A DNA stretch of 21,008 nt from assembly GCA_005881235.1 (NCBI GenBank), contig VBEQ01000024.1:1-21008 (forward strand). The letters are read 5' to 3'. Below are positions 7,321 through 12,875 of the stretch, piece by piece (the first letter of the stretch is position 1; each line of letters starts with the position of its first letter). The notes under the pieces were generated by a model. The model saw only the letters and a list, made by a program, of their open reading frames with translations, searched no databases and was not told the DNA's origin. Made by a program: the position numbers and the translations under genes. Origin of the DNA: Chloroflexota bacterium. Lineage in GTDB: Bacteria; Chloroflexota; Dormibacteria; CF-121.

Positions 7321-7437
7321 TTACTCGTTCCCGTGATCGCGTTCGCAGTCATCCGGGCAGCCGCACTCGGCGATCTCGGCCCGACACTGATACTCATCGC
7401 TCGGCGCGCTCTGGATGCTTCGCCCTTCCATGATCAT
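7321..7437 (-). CDS. Candidate 38-aa Cys-rich leader peptide upstream of the lyase
   Basis: Open frame of 38 codons from the ATG at 7437 to TAA at 7321, ending 10 bp before the preferred lyase start. The peptide is acidic with four cysteines (18, 25, 27, 31) in CRAEIAECGCPDDCERDHG, a possible metal or redox site. GC at third positions is about 79% by hand count, against about 67% for the competing lyase frame over the same stretch. A TAGAGT box lies 7 bp before the ATG with a TTGGAC-like -35 at 7470-7475 (19 bp spacer), which would give a leaderless start. A second in-frame ATG lies two codons in. No homology is known to me, so it remains a candidate. Confidence 0.4.
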   Translation of the reverse strand: MIMEGRSIQSAPSDEYQCRAEIAECGCPDDCERDHGNE

Positions 7438-7471
7438 GGGTGCAACTCTATCAACTAACTACCCATCAGGT

Positions 7472-7492
7472 CCAATCGTTTCTCGCGATTGG
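7472..7492. promoter_or_regulatory. Operator-like palindrome CCAATCG-N7-CGATTGG before the lyase
   Basis: Perfect 7-bp arms around a 7-bp centre. It contains AAT-N11-ATT and so the LysR-type T-N11-A core (T7476, A7488). It overlaps the putative -35 region of the lyase/leader promoter, centred about 45 bp before the ATG at 7437. Its half-sites differ from the palindrome in front of the lysR gene. A separate 12-bp palindrome, CCATGATCATGG, lies at 7428-7439 over the leader ATG. Confidence 0.45.
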
Positions 7493-7507
7493 CGCGATAA
7501 AGAAGGG

Positions 7508-7744
7508 CTATATCACGTGGAAACTGGCCGCCATCTCGAGGCCGAGGGCAACCGCCGCCAGGAGCAGCAAAACCGCCACGATCCGGGCGTCGTTGGTGGC
7601 GGCGATCAGTATCAGCCGTGCCTGGTGCAAGCCGGCTGCGACCTCCCGACCGATGCTGTGGATCGCGGCTCGGACCCTGCGGCCAGGCGGCCACTCGTGC
7701 GCGGCGGGTTGCGACAGCCGACCACGCGCCGAAAAAAGTCCCAT
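7508..7744 (-). CDS. Small membrane-anchored protein, function unknown
   Basis: 78 aa. A basic, Pro/Arg-containing N-terminal half is followed by one hydrophobic helix at about 55-72 (ARIVAVLLLLAAVALGLEMAA) and a very short tail, so it looks tail-anchored. The start at 7744 is well supported by AAGGAGGG 7-8 bases upstream; the other long frames across this stretch lack a ribosome site. It is flanked by gaps of about 100 bp. A GTTCGC-CGA-GCGAAC inverted repeat lies 22 bp upstream (7766-7780). No family is recognised. Confidence 0.65.
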   Translation of the reverse strand: MGLFSARGRLSQPAAHEWPPGRRVRAAIHSIGREVAAGLHQARLILIAATNDARIVAVLLLLAAVALGLEMAASFHVI

Positions 7745-7847
7745 CTCGCTTCCCTCCTTCCCTGGGTTCGCCGAGCGAACGGGGGCTCCTGAGGGTCACC
7801 GTAGCAGATCACCGCTGGTCCACGTCAAGTCGCGACCGAGGGCAGGG

Positions 7848-8450
7848 TCAGGTGGTGGGCGGGAGATTCCAGCGCTGCAAGACGGGATCGGCGTGCTCGT
7901 AGCTCAGCACGCTGAGCGTCGCGGTTTGCAGCGCGTAGTGGCGCCCGCCGTCGGGCGGCTGACCGAGCCAGCGCGCGGCGAGCACTCGCAGCACGTGTCC
8001 GTGGGCGAAGATCAATACATCGCCGGAAACGCGACGGACCTCGGCGATCACGCGGTCGGCGCGGCGTCCGACATCGGCCGCGGTCTCGCCGCCGGGACCG
8101 CCATCCCGCCAGAGCGACCAGTTTGGATCGGTCGCCTCGATTTCTTTTGAGGTGAGGCCCTCGTAGCGGCCGTAATTCCACTCGACCAGGTCCGCCATCA
8201 CCCGGGCCCGCTCTCCATAGCCTGCCAGGCGGCAGGTCTCGAGCGCGCGCCGGAGCGGGCTCGTGAGGACGAGCGAAAACGTCCAGGGACTCAGCCGAGG
8301 GCCCAGCGCTATGGCCTGGCGCCGCCCCTCCTCGGTCAGGCGAAGGTCGGTCGTGCCGGTGTGCCGGCCGCTGAGACTCCATTCCGTTTCGCCGTGCCGC
8401 GCCAGCACCACCGACTGCGCCACCGGATCGGTCTCAGCCGGTCCGGACAT
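7848..8450 (-). CDS. Histidine phosphatase family protein (phosphoglycerate mutase-like)
   Basis: 200 aa. The branch-1 histidine phosphatase fold is clear: catalytic ARHGETEW with Arg18 and phospho-accepting His19, TSPLRRALET near 63-72 supplying the phosphate-binding Arg, the acid residue Glu90 in EWNYGRYEG, and the second catalytic His150 in FAHGHVLR. The GGPGGET segment and the short length fit the GpmB/CobC-like broad group of phosphatases more than true glycolytic mutase. The substrate cannot be assigned. The start overlaps the end of the LiaF-like gene by 17 bp, so the two are translated from the same message. Confidence 0.92.
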   Translation of the reverse strand: MSGPAETDPVAQSVVLARHGETEWSLSGRHTGTTDLRLTEEGRRQAIALGPRLSPWTFSLVLTSPLRRALETCRLAGYGERARVMADLVEWNYGRYEGLTSKEIEATDPNWSLWRDGGPGGETAADVGRRADRVIAEVRRVSGDVLIFAHGHVLRVLAARWLGQPPDGGRHYALQTATLSVLSYEHADPVLQRWNLPPTT

Positions 8451-9348
8451 CGACGTGCGAGGCGCCGCCGCTGATCACGATGTCGAGGCGGTCTGTCGCC
8501 GACGCGTAGCCGGGGCTTTGCTGCTGGAAGTCCCCGCCGATGGCGGCGTAGGAGGAGCCGTTGATACGCAGCCCGCTGACGCCGCCGCTCACCGCCACGT
8601 GCCATTGCGCCCCGGTTGGCGCCCGTAGCGTCAGATTGCTGAGGCCGCCGGAAATGTCGATCAGGACGGTGCCCTTGGGGCTGGGCAACTGCGCGTCCAG
8701 CCGGCTGGCGCCGCCCGAAATCTCCACCTTGGCGAGTTGCAACCGGCGAAGGTCGAGGCGGGCATTGGCCAGGCCGCCGGTGATCTTGATCGTCCAGGGG
8801 ATGCGATCGGTCAGCGTGATTACAACGTGCCGTCGCGCCGCACCGAATAGCCGGAGCGGGGAGAAGCTCGAGCGCTCGCCGATCGCCAGCGTGCCGCTCT
8901 CGTGGTCGAGGCTGATGGCCGGCGGATCGTCGCTGCCCGGGTACTCGACGTGGGCCTGGTAGAGGGAGTCGCCCAGGTTCGTGCCTCCCTGGATATCGAC
9001 GGTGGCCCGGCTGTAGCCAAGATCGAGGGTTGCCGCGGTCAGACCTCCGATACGGTCGGAAACGTTGGCCTGCCGCGTGCCGAAGTTGGTGGCCGGTACC
9101 AGGGTGGCATACGCCACCGCCGCGATCACGATCAGGACCGTCGCACCCAGCCCGATCAGGGTGGCTCGCTGGCGCGGCAAGGTGTGATTGAGAATCAGTT
9201 GCAGTCCAAGGATCACGAGCAGCAACGGCCACAGGTCGCCGAGCCGCAGAAGCGCCTCGGACGTGACCACGCCGACGTTTGCCAGCAGAACGATGGCGCC
9301 GATCGCGATCAGCAGCAGGGGGACGAGCAGGCCCCGGTTCCGGTACAT
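8434..9348 (-). CDS. LiaF-like membrane protein with beta-rich C-terminal domain
   Basis: 304 aa. The N-terminal third holds three or four membrane helices (about 8-26, 38-54, 62-85) with the DUF5668/LiaF-type pattern GLLVPLLLIAIGAIVLLANVG and DLWPLLLVILGLQLI. From about 100 to 304 there is a repetitive Gly/Ser-rich beta-helical domain with ISGGAS/ISGGLS/VSGGVS/ISGGAS repeats, of the LiaF/DUF4097 (toast_rack) type. LiaF proteins inhibit an envelope-stress sensor kinase in Firmicutes, and the same architecture recurs in Actinobacteria and Chloroflexota with unproven roles. It starts 4 bp after the PspC gene stop. No LiaS/LiaR pair is adjacent; the kinase/regulator pair at 1384-3110 is a possible but distant partner. 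Confidence 0.88.
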   Translation of the reverse strand: MYRNRGLLVPLLLIAIGAIVLLANVGVVTSEALLRLGDLWPLLLVILGLQLILNHTLPRQRATLIGLGATVLIVIAAVAYATLVPATNFGTRQANVSDRIGGLTAATLDLGYSRATVDIQGGTNLGDSLYQAHVEYPGSDDPPAISLDHESGTLAIGERSSFSPLRLFGAARRHVVITLTDRIPWTIKITGGLANARLDLRRLQLAKVEISGGASRLDAQLPSPKGTVLIDISGGLSNLTLRAPTGAQWHVAVSGGVSGLRINGSSYAAIGGDFQQQSPGYASATDRLDIVISGGASHVDVRTG

Positions 9349-9352
9349 GGGC

Positions 9353-9907
9353 CTAGCGGCGGCGAGCCAGTACCAGCAGCCCTACCGCGATCAACACAAC
9401 AGGGCCGACGATGTCCCAGCGAATGCCGCGCAGCAGGCCGAGGTTGTCGATCAGCAGGTAGGCCCCGAGCGCGATCAGGATGATGCCGGCCCACAGGCCC
9501 CTCGGCCGGTCGCGGAGGGCTGGTCCCCACCAGCCCCCGCGTGCGGGCGGCATCGGGCCACCGGATGGCGGAGTCGATGCGGTCGGCGGTGGCGTCGCCG
9601 TGGCGCTTTCGCGGGAGCGAAAGCCGGTGCGAAAGTCCTCTCTGAGCTCGTCACCCATCGCGCGAATCCTGGCACCGACGTTCCGCGTGGCCGATGACGG
9701 CGCCCCCTCGGGCGGCTCCATCAGAAACCAGAGCACCAGGTAGAGGATGACGCCGATCCCGACACCCGGCGGCAGAAGGGCGAGGATGACGAAGGCGATG
9801 CGCACCAGCAGCGCGTCGACACCGAAGTAGCTGGCGAGGCCCGCACAGACGCCCCCGACGATGCGATCCGACCCACGCCGCAAGGCGCCCCCGGTCGTCT
9901 CGCCCAT
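9353..9907 (-). CDS. PspC-domain envelope-stress protein with extra membrane domain
   Basis: 184 aa. The PspC domain is at about 8-66 (LRRGSDRIVGGVCAGLASYFGVD, then a hydrophobic helix and VLWFLMEPPEG). A polar, Pro-rich linker follows (about 67-130), then a DUF5668-type pair of helices at about 137-180 (GLWAGIILIALGAYLLIDNLGLL). PspC proteins act in the inner membrane in phage-shock/envelope-stress responses. The ATG at 9907 has no clear ribosome site. A GATAAT box 9 bp before it suggests a leader of only a base or two. It is the first gene of the cluster with the LiaF-like protein and the phosphatase, lying just past the terminator of the preceding gene. Confidence 0.92.
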   Translation of the reverse strand: MGETTGGALRRGSDRIVGGVCAGLASYFGVDALLVRIAFVILALLPPGVGIGVILYLVLWFLMEPPEGAPSSATRNVGARIRAMGDELREDFRTGFRSRESATATPPPTASTPPSGGPMPPARGGWWGPALRDRPRGLWAGIILIALGAYLLIDNLGLLRGIRWDIVGPVVLIAVGLLVLARRR

Positions 9908-9916
9908 GGCGCGGCA

Positions 9917-9945
9917 ATTATCGCACTTCGGGCACGGGCAAAAAA
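9917..9945 (-). promoter_or_regulatory. Candidate pspC promoter with GATAAT -10 box
   Basis: On the minus strand GATAAT (9922-9917) matches the -10 consensus in five of six bases and lies 9 bp before the ATG. With a 17-bp spacer the -35 position falls on the T-tract (9945-9940) that ends the terminator of the preceding gene, so no good -35 box exists. The transcript would have almost no leader. Confidence 0.4.
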
Positions 9946-9969
9946 AGAGGGCGCGCCGCGCGCGCCCTC
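9940..9969 (-). terminator. Rho-independent terminator of the lmo0937-type gene
   Basis: Perfect 10-bp GC-rich stem (GAGGGCGCGC / GCGCGCCCTC, 9947-9969) with a 3-base loop. In minus-strand transcription it is followed by seven T (9946-9940). It starts 16 bp after the TAG of the small membrane protein gene. This is the clearest terminator in the window. Confidence 0.9.
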
Positions 9970-9985
9970 GCCCTGTCTCGAGTTG

Positions 9986-10141
9986 CTAGACGGCTCGTCG
10001 GCCGACCAGCAAGTTGTAGATGATGCCGATGATCGCCAGGATCAACAGCAGGTGGATGAGGCCCCCGGCGACGTGGAGCGAGAAGCCCAGCAACCACAAC
10101 ACGAAGAGGACGACCACCACGGTCCAGATCAAACTCACCAT
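9986..10141 (-). CDS. lmo0937-family small membrane protein
   Basis: 51 aa: a first helix MVSLIWTVVVVLFVLWLLGF, a short loop with His and two Gly (HVAGG), a second helix (LIHLLLILAIIGIIYNLL) and the terminal basic VGRRAV. This is the length and pattern of the lmo0937 family of two-helix hydrophobic proteins, often annotated in stress-related regions; the function is unknown. The ATG at 10141 has GGAGG 7-11 bases upstream. It is a single-gene unit with a consensus promoter and a strong terminator, suggesting a high and separately controlled level of expression. Confidence 0.9.
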   Translation of the reverse strand: MVSLIWTVVVVLFVLWLLGFSLHVAGGLIHLLLILAIIGIIYNLLVGRRAV

Positions 10142-10165
10142 GACGAACCTCCGCCAAAGGATGTC

Positions 10166-10182
10166 GTGCTACTTGATAGCAC
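10166..10182. promoter_or_regulatory. Inverted repeat GTGCTA-N5-TAGCAC at the transcription start
   Basis: Perfect 6-bp arms with a 5-bp centre, lying immediately downstream of the predicted transcription start of the lmo0937-type gene. The position suits a repressor operator; it could also form a 5' hairpin in the mRNA. The regulator is unknown. Confidence 0.4.
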
Positions 10183-10189
10183 CGATATC

Positions 10190-10218
10190 ATATTAGAGCA
10201 CGGTGAGGTTGGTGTCAA
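10190..10218 (-). promoter_or_regulatory. Consensus promoter TTGACA-17-TAATAT of the lmo0937-type gene
   Basis: On the minus strand TTGACA (10218-10213) is a perfect -35 box. TAATAT (10195-10190) follows after exactly 17 bp. The start of transcription should fall near 10183, leaving a leader of about 42 bases with a good ribosome site. A GGTTG-N4-CAACC inverted repeat (10207-10220) covers the -35 box. Confidence 0.8.
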
Positions 10219-10431
10219 CCAGAGTGGTCGTGGCCCGGACCCGGGCCGGCTGCCGGCTCTCAGCAGCCGGGCTCACCGGGATGGCCGCAACAGGGCCGCG
10301 GCGGGAAGCGCAGGCGGTTTCGAATGAGAAGCCCCAGCTTGCGACCGAGCGGCATCGGCTGGCGAAGATTGGCGACGAACGCGCCGGCTGAGGCGTGCCG
10401 GTCATCCATCCTGCAATCCTATGATCAAAAC
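10219..10431. other. Intergenic region before the TraR/DksA-type gene
   Basis: No convincing gene on either strand: short open frames here are Arg/Ser/Pro-rich and lack ribosome sites. A hairpin with 8-bp arms CCGGCTGC / GCAGCCGG lies at 10246-10270 (9-base loop, no T-tract). TATGAT at 10420-10425, five of six consensus bases, ends 6 bp before the ATG at 10432, implying a leaderless message; no clear -35 box is present. Confidence 0.5.
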
Positions 10432-10797
10432 ATGGATGCCACCCGTGCCAGGCAGCGCCTTCAAGACGCGCAGGCCCGCCAGCGCCGTCTGGCGGAGCGC
10501 CTTCGCCAGGCGGAGGCGGACCCGGTCGAGTCGGGCGAGTTGTCGACGGTCGATCAGCACCCGGCGGAGCTCGGCAGCGAGACCTTCGAGCGGGAGTTGG
10601 AGCTGACGACGCTGACCATCCTCGAGGGCGAGTTGAAGGACATCGACGATGCCTTGGGCCGGCTCGATCACGGCACCTATGGCATCTGTGAGGAGTGCGG
10701 CAAGCTGATCGACGAGGCCCGGTTGGAGGCAGTCCCGTGGGCCCGCTACTGCGTCGTCGACCAGGCCCGCATCGAGCAGGCGCTCAGCCGCCGCTAG
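10432..10797 (+). CDS. TraR/DksA-type zinc-finger protein
   Basis: 121 aa. The N-terminal half is coiled coil (about 4-30 and 50-78) with an ETFERELELTTLTILEGELKDIDDALGRLDHGTYG-like stretch typical of the family, followed by the zinc-finger region ICEECGKLI with Cys86 and Cys89, then RLEAVPWARYC with Cys107. The fourth cysteine is replaced by Asp110 (CVVD). DksA-like proteins bind in the secondary channel of RNA polymerase; the short members are less well understood and may not act like DksA itself. The ATG at 10432 is favoured over a longer frame from 10324 because the family begins here and a TATGAT box sits 6 bp upstream. Its stop overlaps the convergent amidohydrolase stop (CTAG). Confidence 0.88.
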   Translation: MDATRARQRLQDAQARQRRLAERLRQAEADPVESGELSTVDQHPAELGSETFERELELTTLTILEGELKDIDDALGRLDHGTYGICEECGKLIDEARLEAVPWARYCVVDQARIEQALSRR

Positions 10798-12026
10798 TCC
10801 AGGTCTTTGACGACGTCTCCGCCGCGCATCACCATTCGCACGTGTTTTGGCTCGGCGAAGATGCTCGGGTCTCCGAGTGGGTCGGCGTCGAGGACGATGA
10901 GATCGGCGCGCTTGCCCTCTTCGATGGTGCCGACCTCCTTATCGATGCGCATCAGGGCCGCGTTCGTCCGGGTGGCCGCGATGATCGCGTTCATGGCACC
11001 CATGACACGGGCCTGGCAGGCGATCTCCTTACCTTTCTCGCCCTGCATATCGGCCAACACATCGGATCCGGATCCGATGCGCAGCCCTTTTTCGTAGGCG
11101 AGTCCGAGGGAGTCGTAGGCGCCGGTCAGTCCCTGGCGGATCTTGCGCGCCATGTCCGCGGTCCAGCCGTCGCCCGGCTCGCGCGCCGAGAGCAGCTCAT
11201 AGGTGATCACGGTCGGAACAAGGAAGGCGTCGTCGGCGGCCAGCATCTGATCGGCGGTGGCCTCGTCCAAAAAATTGGCGTGCTCGATCGAGCGGACGCC
11301 GGCCTTCAGGCAATTTTGGATCGCCCTCGGCCCATAGGCGTGAGCGAGCACGTAGCTTCCGACGGCCCCGGCGACGTCGACGGCGGCCGCCAGCTCGGGG
11401 ACGGAGAATTGGACATGGTCCAGCTCATCGGTCGGGGAGGCCGCCCCGCCGCTCGCCATCACCTTGACCTGGTCCGCGCCGCGGCGCAGAACTTCGCGAG
11501 CGGCCCGACGAACGCCGTCGGCGCCGTCCGCGAGGATCGTCTCCGAGGTCAGGCCGGGAATGAACGGAAAGGTCGCGCGCGACGTTCGCTCGCGGTGGTC
11601 GCCGTGTCCGCCAGTCTGGGAGATGAACGCGCCGCTGACGAAGATCCGCGGTCCGCGGATCAATCCGAGGCGGATCGCTTCCTTGAATCCCCAGTCGAGC
11701 CCGCCGGCATCGCGAACGGTCGTGAAGCCGGCGTCGAGGGTGGCTTCGATCACGTCCTTGATCCTCAGCGCGAGGACGGCGGGCGGAAGGGCCGCCTCGG
11801 CGGCGGCGTCGAGGTCGATCAGCGCCAGGTGAACGTGCGCGTCGAGCAGGCCGGGCATCAGGGTTCGCCCCTGGCAATCGATCACCTGCGCGTCCTTCGG
11901 TCCCGGCGGTCCGCTGCCCGCTCCGATGCGCCGGATCCGTCCGTCCTCGACGACCACGCGCGCATCGCGCTGCGGATCCCGGCCGGTGCAATCGAGGACG
12001 GTGGCGTGCTCGAAGACGGCGTTCAC
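10794..12026 (-). CDS. Metal-dependent amidohydrolase (imidazolonepropionase/prolidase-like)
   Basis: 410 aa from a GTG start. Amidohydrolase superfamily layout: an N-terminal beta strip, GRTLMPGLLDAHVHL with metal-binding His64 and His66, the bridging Lys near 188 in VKVMASGG, His near 229 in LAHAYG, His near 249 in SIEHAN, and the catalytic Asp near 322 in IGSGSD. The family ending is GTIEEGKRADLIVLDADPL. This combination is that of the subgroup annotated as imidazolonepropionase-like or Xaa-Pro dipeptidase-like amidohydrolases, enzymes that hydrolyse cyclic amides or N-acyl/prolyl dipeptides. The true substrate is not readable here. It starts 16 bp after the ZIP transporter stop and may share its transcript, although no functional link is obvious. 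A TAAACT box lies 9 bp upstream of the GTG. Confidence 0.92.
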   Translation of the reverse strand: MNAVFEHATVLDCTGRDPQRDARVVVEDGRIRRIGAGSGPPGPKDAQVIDCQGRTLMPGLLDAHVHLALIDLDAAAEAALPPAVLALRIKDVIEATLDAGFTTVRDAGGLDWGFKEAIRLGLIRGPRIFVSGAFISQTGGHGDHRERTSRATFPFIPGLTSETILADGADGVRRAAREVLRRGADQVKVMASGGAASPTDELDHVQFSVPELAAAVDVAGAVGSYVLAHAYGPRAIQNCLKAGVRSIEHANFLDEATADQMLAADDAFLVPTVITYELLSAREPGDGWTADMARKIRQGLTGAYDSLGLAYEKGLRIGSGSDVLADMQGEKGKEIACQARVMGAMNAIIAATRTNAALMRIDKEVGTIEEGKRADLIVLDADPLGDPSIFAEPKHVRMVMRGGDVVKDLD

Positions 12027-12042
12027 GGCCCGACTAGTTTAT

Positions 12043-12825
12043 CTACGCGGCGGCGTAGGTCAGGAACAGATCGGTCGCAAAGGCGAGCAGGAATCCGAAG
12101 AGGAGTCCCCAGGCCAGCGCCGCGGGGGAATTGAGCCGGCGTCCGATGTGAAACATCTCGTTGACGACGTAGATCAGGGCCCCGGCCGCCAAGGCCAGAA
12201 AGAGGACATAGACATAGGTGGAGGTGAAGACATAGCCGATCACCGTCCCGAGGAAGGTCGGTGCGCCCCCGATCAGGCCGGCGGCCAGGAGGAAGCCCCA
12301 GGACGGCATCACGGTATCGGTCGCCAGGGGCGCCGCGATGCCGAAGCCCTCGGTGATGTTGTGGAGGGCGAAGCCGATCACCAGCACCAGCGCGAACGCG
12401 ACGGCGCCGCTGGCCGCCGACTGGCCGATGGCCAGCCCCTCCGAAAGATTGTGCAGGCCGAGCCCGGTCGCGATCATCATGGCCAGCGTCCTGGGAGCGG
12501 CGGGTGGCGCGTGCTTGGTTCGACCGAACAGCCGGGCGTTGAAATACACGAGTCCGAGGAGGCCGAAGGCAAGCCCCGCCGCGAAGATCGCGGCGAGCGC
12601 GGAGAAGCTGCGACCGCCATGATGCGCGGCCGCCAGCGCGGTCTCGATCGGGCTGACGGCATGAGTGAGGATGTCCCAGAGCAGGAAGATGAGGACGCCC
12701 GTGGCGACCGCGTTCAAGAAGCCCTGAAGGGCGCGCGAGACGCCTCGAACCCGTCCGATCGGAAGGCCGATGAAGATGGTGGCGCCCGCGATGGCGCCCA
12801 ACGCGGCGGCGGCGACGTGACTCAC
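12043..12825 (-). CDS. ZIP-family divalent metal transporter
   Basis: 260 aa, about eight membrane helices. The two metal-binding helices are evident: HNLSEGLAIG near 125-134 and HNITEGFGIAAP near 155-166, the ZIP signature pair; a His/Gly-containing cytoplasmic loop (AAAHHGG) lies near 65-71. ZIP proteins bring Zn2+, Mn2+ or Fe2+ into the cytoplasm. The start is a GTG at 12825, only 19 bp from the divergent GTG of the DtxR-type regulator; no Shine-Dalgarno sequence is present, and an AT-rich box precedes the start by a few bases, so the message may be leaderless. The divergent metalloregulator strongly suggests metal-controlled expression. Confidence 0.93.
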   Translation of the reverse strand: MSHVAAAALGAIAGATIFIGLPIGRVRGVSRALQGFLNAVATGVLIFLLWDILTHAVSPIETALAAAHHGGRSFSALAAIFAAGLAFGLLGLVYFNARLFGRTKHAPPAAPRTLAMMIATGLGLHNLSEGLAIGQSAASGAVAFALVLVIGFALHNITEGFGIAAPLATDTVMPSWGFLLAAGLIGGAPTFLGTVIGYVFTSTYVYVLFLALAAGALIYVVNEMFHIGRRLNSPAALAWGLLFGFLLAFATDLFLTYAAA

Positions 12826-12875
12826 GTTTGTATATTGTTAGCAGGTGCCAAGCTCACGATTAGTTAACGCTAACA
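12826..12875. promoter_or_regulatory. Shared promoter/operator of ZIP transporter and DtxR-type regulator
   Basis: An AT-rich island in GC-rich DNA. TATATT (12831-12836) lies 8 bp before the regulator GTG on the plus strand; its complement AATATA lies 5 bp before the transporter GTG on the minus strand. An inverted pair TGTTAGC (12836-12842) and GCTAACA (12869-12875) flanks the regulator start, and TTAG-N6-CTAA (12860-12873) resembles the TTAGGTTAG-type half-sites of DtxR/IdeR boxes. This fits joint control of both genes by the regulator itself, but no full consensus box is present. Confidence 0.5.

Noticed and set aside
7508..7514. CTATATC shared with the lysR promoter as a second regulator site
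   Set aside because: Seven bases only, no inverted partner, and inside the coding end of the small membrane protein; likely chance.
7766..7780. GTTCGC-N3-GCGAAC as a LexA (SOS) box
   Set aside because: Arms are in the reverse order of the Gram-positive CGAAC-N4-GTTCG consensus and the spacing differs; kept only as an unexplained inverted repeat.
10193..10405. Small ORFs on both strands in the gap before the TraR/DksA-type gene
   Set aside because: No ribosome site, low-complexity Arg/Ser/Pro composition, and they run through the consensus promoter of the lmo0937-type gene.
10695..12134. 479-codon plus-strand frame opposite the amidohydrolase
   Set aside because: Begins inside the TraR/DksA-type gene in another frame and mirrors the amidohydrolase codons; no motif.
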